Assembly (NCBI GenBank): GCA_963844175.1
Contig: CAWJNE010000021.1
Coordinates: 1-64,000, forward strand
Length of the DNA: 64,000 nucleotides
Direction of reading: 5' to 3'
DNA from: JALZMG01 sp963844175
GTDB taxonomy: Bacteria > Actinomycetota > Acidimicrobiia > Acidimicrobiales > Ilumatobacteraceae
The notes under the pieces: generated by a model
The model's input: only the letters and a program-made list of their open reading frames with translations
The model's database searches: none
Told to the model about the DNA's origin: nothing
In this document: positions 49,018 to 58,207 of the stretch, in pieces
Layout: each line of letters opens with the position of its first letter
How positions within the stretch are numbered: the first letter of the stretch is position 1
Translations under genes and position numbers: made by a program

Positions 49018-51420
49018 TCAGGACGGGGCGGGCAGCCGGACGCGCGGGATGCGCTGGCTGGAGCCGGCCTCCAGCTGCACCGTGCGCGTCGCGCCGTCCT
49101 CCTCCTCGACGTGCAGCGGCACCGGTGGGCCGTCCAACGCCGTCACCGTGCACCCATCGGCGTCGAGCTCCACGAGCATCCGGGCGCCGTGTCGCTGCAT
49201 GCGGAACCGCACGCCCTCCCAGGCCGACGGGAGGCTCGGCGTGAACTGCAGCGCCGTCCCCGAGTCGAACAGCCCGGCGAAGCCGAAGGCGATCGTTCCC
49301 CACACGCCGCCGGCCGACGCCACGTGCACACCGTCGTTGGCGTTGCCGTGGGTATCAGCCAGGTCGACGAACAACGTCTCCCGGAAGTAGGTGACGGCGA
49401 GGTCGTCGTAGCCGATCTGGGCGGCGGCCATCGCCTGCACGCACGCCGACAGGGACGAGTCACCGGTCGTGATCGGGTCGTAGTAGTCGAAGTTGCGGCG
49501 CCGCACGTCGAGCGGGAACTGATCGCTGCGCAGCGCCATCGCCAGCACCACGTCCGCCTGCTTGAGGACCTGGTGCCGGTAGATCACCAGCGGGTGGTAG
49601 TGCAGCAGCAGCGGGTAGTGGTCGGCCGGTGTGTTCTCGAAGTCCCACGGCTCGCGCTCGAGGAAGTTGTCGTCCTGCGGGTGGATGCCGACCTCGTCGT
49701 CGTAGGGCAGGAACATCGCGTCGGCGGCGCGGATCCAGCGCTTCGTCTCACCCGGTTGCAGCTCGACCCGCCGGCACAGACTGGCGAAGGCCTCGCTGTC
49801 CCAGTTCTCCATCAGGTCGACGACCCGCGCCGCGTACCGCATGTTGAAGCGAGCCATGACGTTCGTGTACAGGTTGTCGTTGACGACCGTCGTGTACTCG
49901 TCGGGCCCTGTGACGCCGTGGATGCGGAACACCTCTTCCCCGTTGACGGAGTAGAAGCCGAGGTCTTCCCAGAGGCGCGCCGTCTCGACCAGCAGCTCGG
50001 CGCCCTCGCCGGCGAGGAAGGCGATGTCGCCGCTGGCGTCGAGGTACCGCTTGAGGGCGAAGGCGATCGCCGCGTTGATGTGGTACTGAGCCGTGCCGGC
50101 GGCGTAGTAGGCCGACGCCTCCTCGCCGTTGATCGTGCGCCACGGGTACAGCGCACCGATCTGGTTGACCTCCGAAGCTCGCTGGCGGGCCTGCGGCAGC
50201 TGCCGCCAGCGGAACCGCAGCAGTTTGCGGGCGGCGTCCGGGCTCGTGTAGGCGAGGAACGGCACGACGTAGGTCTCGGTGTCCCAGAAGTAGTGGCCCT
50301 CGTAGCCACCGCCCGTGACGCCCTTGGCGGCGACCCCCTGCTCCTGGGTCTGACCGCTCGCCTGGGCGAGCTGGAAGAGGTTCCAGCGCACCGCCTGCTG
50401 ACCGGCCTCGTCGCCGAGCAGCTCGACGTCGCTGCGGGTCCAGAAGTCGGTCAGCCACTCGCGCTGCTCGTCGAGGATCACGCCCACCCCGTCGGCCTCG
50501 GCGCGCTGCAGCGTGCGGTGGCACCGGTCGGCCAGCTCCTCCGCCGGGACGCCCGTCGACGTGTGGTACGAGACGAGCTTGACGAGGCGCAGCGATTGCC
50601 CGCTGTCGAGGCGGGCGGTCACCACCGTCTTGGCCAGGTCGGGGCCGACGGCCGTCTCGACCTGGTGCGGCGCAGTGGTCTCGACGATGTGCCGGTAGGC
50701 GCACGCCAACGTCATCCCGCTGTTGGCGCAGCGGTAGCCCAGCACGACTTCGCCGTCGTGCTCGTGGTGCATGCGCGGCACCAGCACGCGGTGGTCGAAC
50801 GTGCGCATCTTGCGCGGGTCCATGCCGTGTCCGAGGGCGGCCGCGGCGACGTGGTACTCGTCCTCGCCGTCCTGACGGTTGAGCAGTTGCGACGACACGA
50901 CGACCGGCGCCGCCCCGTCAAGCGCGGTCACCTCGAACGTGAGGATGGCGAGGTGGCGGTGGGCCAGGCTGACCAGCCGCTGCGACCGCACGCGGACGCG
51001 CTTGCTCCCTGGGGTGCGCCAGATCAGGTCGCGCGTCAGCGTCCCCTGCTGGAAGTCGAGCACGCGCTCGTACGACTCGAGGTCGGCGTTGCTGAGGAGC
51101 AGCGGCTCGTCGTCGACGTACAGCTTCATCAGCTTGGCGTCGGGCACGTTGACGATCGTCTGGCCCGTCTTGGCGAAGCCGAACGCCTCCTCGGCGTGGT
51201 GGATGTGCCAGGTCTCGTGGAAGCCGTTGACGTAGGTCCCGTGGCTGTAGGCGTCGCGGCCTTCCTCCGGGTTGGCGCGCATCCCGAAGTAGCCGTTGCC
51301 GACGGCGAAGATCGTCTCGGTGAGGCCGAGATCGGTCTTGCTGTACTCCCGCTCGACGAGCCGCCACGGATCGATCGGGAACCGGTGCAGGTCGAGGTGC
51401 GTCGGTGCCCGGGCCCTCAT
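49018..51420 (-). CDS. Glycoside hydrolase family 65 disaccharide phosphorylase
   Basis: An 800-residue GH65 enzyme using inorganic phosphate to cleave an alpha-glucoside and release beta-glucose 1-phosphate. The N-terminal beta-sandwich (ETIFAVGNGYFGMRANPEEG) precedes an (alpha/alpha)6 barrel with GHYFWDTETYVVPFLAY, YPWRTINGEE and the catalytic-acid loop HGVTGPDEYTTVVNDN. Maltose, trehalose and kojibiose phosphorylases share these motifs, so the substrate is open. The ATG overlaps the stop of the beta-phosphoglucomutase gene, the usual partner that consumes its product. Confidence 0.9.
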   Translation of the reverse strand: MRARAPTHLDLHRFPIDPWRLVEREYSKTDLGLTETIFAVGNGYFGMRANPEEGRDAYSHGTYVNGFHETWHIHHAEEAFGFAKTGQTIVNVPDAKLMKLYVDDEPLLLSNADLESYERVLDFQQGTLTRDLIWRTPGSKRVRVRSQRLVSLAHRHLAILTFEVTALDGAAPVVVSSQLLNRQDGEDEYHVAAAALGHGMDPRKMRTFDHRVLVPRMHHEHDGEVVLGYRCANSGMTLACAYRHIVETTAPHQVETAVGPDLAKTVVTARLDSGQSLRLVKLVSYHTSTGVPAEELADRCHRTLQRAEADGVGVILDEQREWLTDFWTRSDVELLGDEAGQQAVRWNLFQLAQASGQTQEQGVAAKGVTGGGYEGHYFWDTETYVVPFLAYTSPDAARKLLRFRWRQLPQARQRASEVNQIGALYPWRTINGEEASAYYAAGTAQYHINAAIAFALKRYLDASGDIAFLAGEGAELLVETARLWEDLGFYSVNGEEVFRIHGVTGPDEYTTVVNDNLYTNVMARFNMRYAARVVDLMENWDSEAFASLCRRVELQPGETKRWIRAADAMFLPYDDEVGIHPQDDNFLEREPWDFENTPADHYPLLLHYHPLVIYRHQVLKQADVVLAMALRSDQFPLDVRRRNFDYYDPITTGDSSLSACVQAMAAAQIGYDDLAVTYFRETLFVDLADTHGNANDGVHVASAGGVWGTIAFGFAGLFDSGTALQFTPSLPSAWEGVRFRMQRHGARMLVELDADGCTVTALDGPPVPLHVEEEDGATRTVQLEAGSSQRIPRVRLPAPS

Positions 51421-52148
51421 GACCCGACCACCAGCTCGGCGAGATCGTCGACGACGAGATCGGCACCGTGGTCGAGGAGCGCCTGCTCACCGGCGCCCCG
51501 GTTGACGCCGACGACGAGCCCGAACGGACCGGCCCGGCCGGCGGCGACGCCGGACAGCGCGTCCTCGAAGACGACGGCACGCTCCTTCGGCACGCCGAGC
51601 TGGCGGGCGGCGGCGAGGAAGGTGTCGGGAGCCGGCTTCCCGGCGAGGTGCTCATCCTTGGCGACGACGCCGTCGACGACCACGGCGAACCGAGGGGTCA
51701 GACCGGCGGCGGCCAACACCGCCTTGGCGTTGCGCGACGACGACACGACGGCCACCCCCTTGCCTGCACCTGTCAACTGGTCGAGCAGGCGCAGCGACCC
51801 GGGGTACGGGGCGATCCCCTCCGAGCTGAGCAGCTGGTTGAACACCTCGTTCTTGCGGTTCCCCAGCGCGCCGATCGACCCGTCACCCGGCGGGTCGTCC
51901 TCCGAGCCCTCCGGCAGCGCAATGTGGCGGGACTGCAGGAACGTGCGCACGCCGTCGAACCGTGGTCGGCCGTCGACGTAGCTGTGGTAGTCGGCGTTCG
52001 TGAACGGTGGCTCACCGTCGGCGCGCGCCGCGAGGAACTCGTCGAACATGCGCGTCCACGCCCGCTCGTGCACGTCGGCCGTCGGCGTCAGCACGCCGTC
52101 GAGGTCGAACAGCACGGCGTCGAACCGGGCCCAGTCGATGTCCGCCAT
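51417..52148 (-). CDS. pgmB: Beta-phosphoglucomutase-like HAD hydrolase
   Basis: A 243-residue HAD-superfamily mutase from the ATG at 52148. Motif I is AVLFDLDGVLTPTADVHERA with the nucleophilic and acid/base Asp, motif II is VAVVSSSRN, the motif III lysine is in HLAGKPAPDTF, and motif IV is AVVFEDALSGVAAG. It would convert beta-glucose 1-phosphate from the coupled GH65 enzyme to glucose 6-phosphate. The cap domain is somewhat enlarged (GSEDDPPGDG insert). Confidence 0.9.
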   Translation of the reverse strand: MADIDWARFDAVLFDLDGVLTPTADVHERAWTRMFDEFLAARADGEPPFTNADYHSYVDGRPRFDGVRTFLQSRHIALPEGSEDDPPGDGSIGALGNRKNEVFNQLLSSEGIAPYPGSLRLLDQLTGAGKGVAVVSSSRNAKAVLAAAGLTPRFAVVVDGVVAKDEHLAGKPAPDTFLAAARQLGVPKERAVVFEDALSGVAAGRAGPFGLVVGVNRGAGEQALLDHGADLVVDDLAELVVGS

Positions 52149-52192
52149 GCAGTCCGCAATGTAGGGCACCCGAGAGTCCATAGCGTTGCCGC

Positions 52193-53536
52193 ATGGACAC
52201 GCCGTTGTGGGGGAAGCAGACCGAGCTCGCCCGGTCGAACTTCCCGATCGCCAACCGCCCCCTCGACGTGCGCGTCGCCCGCGCCCTGGCGACGATCAAG
52301 CGCCATGCCGCGGCGGTCAACGCGGCGCTCGGCGTCGGTGACATCGACGACGAGCTGGCGGCGGCCATCGCCGACGCCGCCGAGCGCATCGAACGTGGCG
52401 AGCTCGACGACCAGTTCCCCGTCGACGTCTTCCAGACCGGCTCCGGCACCTCGACGAACATGAACGTCAACGAGGTCCTGGCGACGCTCGTCGAGGCCGC
52501 GCTGGACGACCGGGTACCGCACCCGAACGACCACATCAACGCCTCGCAGTCGTCGAACGACACCGTCCCGACAGCGATCCGGCTGGCCGTCTCCCGCCTG
52601 CTCGCCGACGAGGTGCACCCGGCCGTCGATGCGCTCGCTGCGTCGTTCCGGAAGCTCGCCGAGCGTTTCCGCCACGTGGTCAAGGCGGGCCGCACGCACC
52701 TGATGGACGCCACCCCGGTGACGCTGGGTCAGGAGGCCGCGGCGTGGGCCGGGCTGCTGGAGCGGGCGCTGGTGCGTTCCGAGGCCGACCTCGTCGCCCT
52801 CGGCGAGCTGCCCCTTGGTGGCACGGCAGTCGGCACGGGCCTCAACGCTCCCGACGGCTTCGCCGAGCAGGTGATCGCCCGGATCGCCGCCGAGACCGGC
52901 CTCCCACTGCAGGCGGCCGACGATCCGATGGTGCACATGGGCGGTCAGGGGGCGTTGGCCGAGGCCTCGGCCGGCTTGCGCGGCATCGCCATCGCATTGA
53001 CGAAGATCGCCAACGACATCCGTCTGCTGGCCAGCGGCCCATCGTGTGGGTTGGCCGAGCTGCTGCTCCCCGAACTGCAGGCGGGATCGTCGATCATGCC
53101 CGGGAAGGTCAACCCGGTGCTCTGCGAGTCGGTCAACCAGGTGGCGGCCCGGGTCTTCGGCAACGACGCCACGGTGGCCTACGCGTCGTCGCAGGGGATC
53201 CTGGAGCTGAACACGTACCTCCCGGTGATGGCCGAAGCGCTGCTCCAGTCGGGTGAGCTGCTGGCCAACGTGTGCCGGGTGTTCGAGACCAAGTGCGTGT
53301 CCGGCATCGAAGCCGACGAGGAGCGGTGCCGTGGCTACGCCGAGCGGACGCCAGCGCTGGCGACGGCGTTGAACACCGTGATCGGTTACGCCGAGGCCGC
53401 CGAGCTGGTGCACACCGCCGTCGCCCAGCACCGCTCGATCGTCGACGTCGTGGTGGAGGCCGGCGTCGTCGACCAGGACGAAGCCCGCCGCCTCTTGGAC
53501 CCGCTCCCGATGACCGGCGTCCGGCCGACGACCTGA
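52193..53536 (+). CDS. fumC: Class II fumarate hydratase
   Basis: TCA-cycle fumarase, 447 residues. Conserved blocks are TGSGTSTNMNVNEVLA, HINASQSSNDTVPTA, AGRTHLMDATPVTLGQE and the superfamily signature GSSIMPGKVNPV. A leading MDTPLWGKQTELARSNFPIA matches class II N-termini. Divergent from pgmB by 44 bases; single gene. Confidence 0.95.
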   Translation: MDTPLWGKQTELARSNFPIANRPLDVRVARALATIKRHAAAVNAALGVGDIDDELAAAIADAAERIERGELDDQFPVDVFQTGSGTSTNMNVNEVLATLVEAALDDRVPHPNDHINASQSSNDTVPTAIRLAVSRLLADEVHPAVDALAASFRKLAERFRHVVKAGRTHLMDATPVTLGQEAAAWAGLLERALVRSEADLVALGELPLGGTAVGTGLNAPDGFAEQVIARIAAETGLPLQAADDPMVHMGGQGALAEASAGLRGIAIALTKIANDIRLLASGPSCGLAELLLPELQAGSSIMPGKVNPVLCESVNQVAARVFGNDATVAYASSQGILELNTYLPVMAEALLQSGELLANVCRVFETKCVSGIEADEERCRGYAERTPALATALNTVIGYAEAAELVHTAVAQHRSIVDVVVEAGVVDQDEARRLLDPLPMTGVRPTT

Positions 53537-53552
53537 GTCGACGCTGGACGGT

Positions 53553-53600
53553 TCGGCGAGCGCCGAGCGGAGTTCTCGGAGCGAGCGAGGCCGCCGAAGG
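53553..53600. repeat. Dispersed repeat, family D, between fumC and DUF445
   Basis: CGAGCGGAGTTCTCGGAGCG followed by AGCGAGGCCGCCGAAG; similar to 1361-1394 and 1465-1498 with small changes. Lies in a convergent spacer, so it may also end transcripts. Confidence 0.5.
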
Positions 53601-53603
53601 GTG

Positions 53604-54866
53604 TCAGAGCACGAGCTCGCCGAAGGTGTGGATGAGCAGGCCGACGATGGCGCCGACGACGGTGCCGTTGATGCGGATGAACTGCAGGTCGTGGCCCACC
53701 TGCAGCTCGATGCGCCGAGACGTGTCCTGGGCGTCCCAGCGCTCGACCGTGGTGGCGATCAGGTCGCCGACCTCGCTGCGGTAGTGCTCGACCACGTACA
53801 CGACCGACCGCTCGACCCAGTCGTCCACCTTGCGCTGCAGGCTGAGGTCGTCGACCAGCTGCTGACCGAGCCGTTCGAGCCCGTCCTCGAGGCGCCGCCG
53901 GAGGTCGCTCCGCGGATCCCCGGTGGCGTGCAGGACCCCTCGCTTCAGCTCCCCCCACAGCGACCCGATCCACGCCTGGACGTCGGGGTGCGAGATCAGT
54001 TCCTCTTTGAAGTCCTCGACCTTGGCGATCAGCACCGGGTCGGTGCGCAGCCGACCGGCGAAGACGCGCACCCGCTCTTCGACGAGGTGGCGCATCTCGT
54101 GATCGGGCTGGGCCTGCATCTCCTCGACGAACTTCCGCACCGCCGAGATGATCCGGTTGAACACCCGGTCGTCGACCGGCTCGGGGACCCACCACGGCGA
54201 TTCCTTCTTCAGCCGCTGGCGGAGGATCGGCTCCTGCTCGCGGAGGAACGATCCGGCCCCGTCGAGGCCGACGTCGAGCAGCCGCTGCAGGTGGCCGCCG
54301 TCGACCGAGGCGTCGAGGATCCGCGCCAGCACGGGAGCCACGTGGGTCGCCCGCAGGCGCCGTTCGACGGTGCCGCCCAACGCCTCTTGCACGTGGCGGT
54401 CGTCGAGCACCTCGATGACGCCCTGCACCGTGTCGCCGATCACCGCCGTGGCGTGCCGGGCGTGGGCCGGGTCGACGAGCCAGCGGCCGAGCCGCTCACC
54501 GATCCCCACGCCGCGCAGCCGGTCGAGCAGCACCTCAGGGGTGAGGAAGTTCCCCTCGACGAACTGGCCCAGGCTGCGTCCGATCTGATCCTTGCGGTTG
54601 GGGATGATCGCCGTGTGCGGGATCGGGATGCCCAGCGGGTGGCGGAACAGCGCAGTGACGGCGAACCAGTCGGCCAGTGCGCCGACCATGGCCGCCTCCG
54701 ATCCGGCCCGGACGTAGCCGACCCACGACGGTCCGCTCTCCTCGTTGGCCCGGCTGACGAGGTAGATGCCGGCCATCACGACGAGCAGGGCGGTGGCGAC
54801 GAGCTTCATCCGCCGCAGCTCGCGCTGCTTCTCGGCGTCACCGGCGAGTGCCAGGATCGGTGTCAT
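53604..54866 (-). CDS. DUF445-family membrane protein
   Basis: A 420-residue protein of the UPF0754/DUF445 family. One helix near the N-terminus (KLVATALLVVMAGIYLVSRA) and one at the C-terminus (GTVVGAIVGLLIHTFGELVL) flank a long helical soluble region. The family blocks AAMVGALADWFAVTALFRHP and IIPNRKDQIGRSLGQFVEGN are clear. Function is unknown. The ATG at 54866 overlaps the nuoN copy 2 stop, so it is co-translated as the last gene of the second nuo operon. Confidence 0.87.
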   Translation of the reverse strand: MTPILALAGDAEKQRELRRMKLVATALLVVMAGIYLVSRANEESGPSWVGYVRAGSEAAMVGALADWFAVTALFRHPLGIPIPHTAIIPNRKDQIGRSLGQFVEGNFLTPEVLLDRLRGVGIGERLGRWLVDPAHARHATAVIGDTVQGVIEVLDDRHVQEALGGTVERRLRATHVAPVLARILDASVDGGHLQRLLDVGLDGAGSFLREQEPILRQRLKKESPWWVPEPVDDRVFNRIISAVRKFVEEMQAQPDHEMRHLVEERVRVFAGRLRTDPVLIAKVEDFKEELISHPDVQAWIGSLWGELKRGVLHATGDPRSDLRRRLEDGLERLGQQLVDDLSLQRKVDDWVERSVVYVVEHYRSEVGDLIATTVERWDAQDTSRRIELQVGHDLQFIRINGTVVGAIVGLLIHTFGELVL

Positions 54867-56402
54867 CGGGCGAACTGCGTGGTGGCTTCGGCGGCCGACA
54901 GGAGCCACTCGGGGAATAGGCCGACGACGATCGTGAAGCCGACGGCGGCGGAGATGGCAACGCCGCTCGACAGCGGGATCGGCAGTCGCTCGACGTCGGC
55001 ACCGGCGTCTGCCTCGGCGTCGGTCATCCACATGGCGACGATGATCCGCAGGTACAGGAAGGCGGCGATCACCGACGCCACCATGGCGATCACGGCGAGC
55101 AGGTAGCTGCCCTCGTCGACGGCGGCCCGGATGACGCCGAACTTGGCGATGAAGCCGCTCGTGAACGGCACCCCGGCCTGCGCGACGAGGAGGATCGTCA
55201 ACGCCAGGGCGAGCGCCGGGCGGTTGCGCGACAACCCGCGGAAGGCGTCGAGCCCGGTGCGCTCGTCACCTCGTCCGGCGACCAGGGCGACGACGGCGAA
55301 CGTCCCGACGACCAGCACGGCATAGGCCAGGAGGTACACCAGTGCGCTCGGTACGCCGAGCCCACTGTCGACCTCACCGGCCCGGTACGAGGCGGCCTCG
55401 ACGCCGACCAGGATGAAGCCGGCGTGGTTGATCGACGAGTAGGCGAGCATGCGCTTGACGTCGGTCTGCACGACGGCGAGCACGGCGCCGACGACCATGG
55501 AAAGGAACGCCAGTGCCCACACGACCGGTCGCCAGTCGTCGCGGTAGAACGGCAGTGCCACGACCACGACGCGCATCAGCGCAGCGAAGGCGGCGACCTT
55601 GCCGACCGAAGCCATCAAGGCGGTGATCGGTGTCGGAGCGCCCTGGTAGACGTCCGGCGTCCACACGTGGAACGGTACGGCGGCGACCTTGAATCCCAGT
55701 CCGACGAGCAGGAGGGCCGTGCCGGCCAGAACCAGCGCGTCGTTGCGGTCGAGGGAGATGCCGCTCGACAAGGTGGTCACGATGTTGCTGATGTTGGTCG
55801 AGCCGAGCGCGCCGTACACGAGGGCGATGCCATAGAGGAAGAACGCCGAGGAGAACCCGCCGAGCACGAAGTACTTGATCCCGCTCTCCGAGCTGCCGGC
55901 CTTGCGCCGGTAGCTCGCCGACAGCACGTAGAAGGCCAGCGACAGCGTCTCCAGACCGATGAACAGCACGATCAGGTCGTTGGCCGCGCCCATCACGATC
56001 CCGCCCGGTGGCGGCGACGAGCATCAGCGCGTACACCTCAGGCCCGTCGAGATCCTCGCGACGGAGGTAGTCGTCGGCGACCAGCGACACCAGCAGCAGG
56101 CCGGCGCAGATCGTGATCGTGACGAACATGGCGAACGCGTCGAAGGCCAGCGCGCCGCCGACCAGCGTGCTCGGTCCGTCGTCGGTGGCCTGGCCCCACA
56201 GGACCATCGCCAGCACGGCGGCCGATCCGGCGGCGGCGGCGGTGACGAACGCGTAGGAACCCCGGGGCCAGCGCGGCAGCAGGGCGCCAACAACGAGGAG
56301 CACGAGGGCGGTGCCGACGAGCACGAGGATCGGCGACAGCGAGAACCAGCTGACCTCCGGACCGTCGAACCCGGCCTGCATCGGGACGATCTGCACGATC
56401 AT
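54863..56402 (-). CDS. nuoN: Complex I subunit NuoN (copy 2), apparent frameshift
   Basis: Antiporter-like subunit. Codons from the ATG at 56402 run to LDGPEVYALMLVAAT; an extra G near 56001-56006, in a GGGCGGG run, shifts the frame, and the protein continues with ANDLIVLFIGLETLSLAFYV to the stop at 54863. The span of 1540 bases is one over a multiple of three. After repair the subunit has about 512 residues with PFHVWTPDVYQGAPTPITAL and TDVKRMLAYSSINHAGFILV as expected. Confidence 0.88.
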
Positions 56403-56457
56403 GTGTGGACCCGACCTTGACCGATGACGCCGAGTAAGAGCGCAACAAGTGCTCGGC

Positions 56458-56512
56458 CATGATCGAACGGACGGTGCTGATGATTCGCTCGGTCGAAGAC
56501 TCCCTCGCTCAT
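56458..56512. repeat. Dispersed repeat, family D, in the nuoM-nuoN spacer (operon 2)
   Basis: On the minus strand it reads ATGAGCGAGGGAGTCTTCGA then CCGAGCGAATCATC, about 45 bases nearly identical to 18050-18107. It overlaps the nuoM stop codon. Confidence 0.6.
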
Positions 56513-58080
56513 CCGCCGGCCTCCTCGGGCTGCAGCGGCTCGGGCTCCGGCTCCGGCGCGACCTCACCGGTGCGCTCCTCGACATGGGCGATGAGCGCGT
56601 CGACACTCGGCTCGACCCGGTCGATCATCGGCTTCGGGTAGACGCCGGTGAAGACGATGATGGCGATCAGCACGCCGAGCACGCTGGCCTCACGGGGTCG
56701 GATCTCCGGGAACGAGCGGTTGGCCTCGTCCGGCTCGCCGTGGAACACCCGCTGGTAGGCCCACAACAGGTAGACGGCGGCGAGGATCACCCCGACCGTC
56801 CCGACGACCGCCCACCACCGGGCCGACTGGAACGACCCGATGAGGATGAGGTACTCGCCGACGAACCCGTTGAGCCCGGGGACGCCGACGGACGAGAGCA
56901 TCACGACCATGAAGCCGGCGGCGAACATCGGCGCCACCGCCTGCAAGCCGCGCAGTTCGGAGATCTGTCGGGTGTGGCGCCGCTCGTAGATCCAGCCGAC
57001 GAGGAGGAACAGCGCACCGGTCGAGATGCCGTGGTTGATCATCTGCAGCACGCCGCCCGTGATCGACTGGCGGGTGATGGCGAACACGCCGAGCACGATG
57101 AACCCGAGGTGGGCGATCGACGAGTAGGCGACCAGCCGCTTGAGGTCCTTCTGCATCGTGGCGACGATGGCGCCGTAGGTGATGCCGATCACGGCGAGTG
57201 TGAGGAAGAGCGGCCGGGCCCAGAGCGCGGCATCGGGGAACAAGTAGACGCCGAACCGCAGCAGCCCATACGTGCCGAGCTTCAGCATCACGCCGGCGAG
57301 GATCACCGAGCCTGCGGTCGGCGCCTGGGTGTGGGCGTCGGGGAGCCAGGTGTGCAGCGGGACGATCGGCACCTTCACGGCGAAGGCGATTGCGAACGCG
57401 AAGAACAACCATCGTCCGGTGTTCGTCGGGAAGTCGGCTTGCTCAGCGATGACGGTGAGGTCGAAGGTCAACTGCCCGACCCCGTTGTCGCGGGCCAGGA
57501 AGGCTGTCGCGACGACGCCGACGAGCATGAACGCCGACCCGAACATGGTGAACAGGAAGAACTTCAACGCCGAGGTGACGCGGCCCTCGTAGCCCCACCC
57601 GCCGATGAGGAAGTACATCGGGACCAGCACGACCTCGAAGAAGACGAAGAACATGAAGAGGTCGAGGCTGAGGAAGCTGCCCATCATCCCGGCTTCCAAC
57701 AGCAGCAGCCAGGCGAGGTACGACTTGTCGTCGTGGTGCGGCTGGACGGCGACCATCGCCAGGGGGAACAGCAGGCCGGTCAGCGCGACGAGCAGCAACG
57801 AGATGCCGTCGACACCGAGGTGCCATGAGATCCCCCACTCCTCGATCCACGTGTGCTTGGTGACGAACTGGTAGCCGGCCTCGCCGCTGTCGAACGTGGC
57901 GACCATCCAGATCGTCAGGGCCAGCGTCAGCACGGCGGCGAGGAGCCCGACCAGCTTGACGATCTCCGGCCGGCGGTTGCCGGTCAGCGCGACGAGCACC
58001 GACCCGATCGCTGGGACCAGCACCAGCGCGGTGAGGATCGGGAATCCGAGCTCGCCCGCTCCCGATTCGGCGGCGATCAC
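56509..58080 (-). CDS. nuoM: Complex I subunit NuoM (copy 2)
   Basis: Antiporter-like subunit, 523 residues. Family blocks include FMFFVFFEVVLVPMYFLIGG, VPIVPLHTWLPDAHTQAPTA and KDLKRLVAYSSIAHLGFIVL. The start is taken as the GTG at 58080; codons further upstream would translate the tandem repeat at 58081-58206. The C-terminus ends in a short Glu/Pro-rich tail. Confidence 0.94.
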   Translation of the reverse strand: MIAAESGAGELGFPILTALVLVPAIGSVLVALTGNRRPEIVKLVGLLAAVLTLALTIWMVATFDSGEAGYQFVTKHTWIEEWGISWHLGVDGISLLLVALTGLLFPLAMVAVQPHHDDKSYLAWLLLLEAGMMGSFLSLDLFMFFVFFEVVLVPMYFLIGGWGYEGRVTSALKFFLFTMFGSAFMLVGVVATAFLARDNGVGQLTFDLTVIAEQADFPTNTGRWLFFAFAIAFAVKVPIVPLHTWLPDAHTQAPTAGSVILAGVMLKLGTYGLLRFGVYLFPDAALWARPLFLTLAVIGITYGAIVATMQKDLKRLVAYSSIAHLGFIVLGVFAITRQSITGGVLQMINHGISTGALFLLVGWIYERRHTRQISELRGLQAVAPMFAAGFMVVMLSSVGVPGLNGFVGEYLILIGSFQSARWWAVVGTVGVILAAVYLLWAYQRVFHGEPDEANRSFPEIRPREASVLGVLIAIIVFTGVYPKPMIDRVEPSVDALIAHVEERTGEVAPEPEPEPLQPEEAGG

Positions 58081-58206
58081 GATCGTTCGCTCGCACACTC
58101 GGGCCCGGAGACCCGGCCGAACCCCGGACGCTCGCTCACTACCAACGATCGTTCGCTCGCACACTCGGGCCCGGGAATCCGGCCGAGCCCCGGACGCGCG
58201 CTCACA
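58081..58206. repeat. Two tandem 66-bp repeats between nuoL and nuoM (operon 2)
   Basis: GATCGTTCGCTCGCACACTC and the following GGGCCCGG...CCGGCCGA block occur at 58081 and again at 58147, period 66, with a few substitutions. The unit fills the spacer exactly. Confidence 0.8.
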
Positions 58207-58207
58207 C

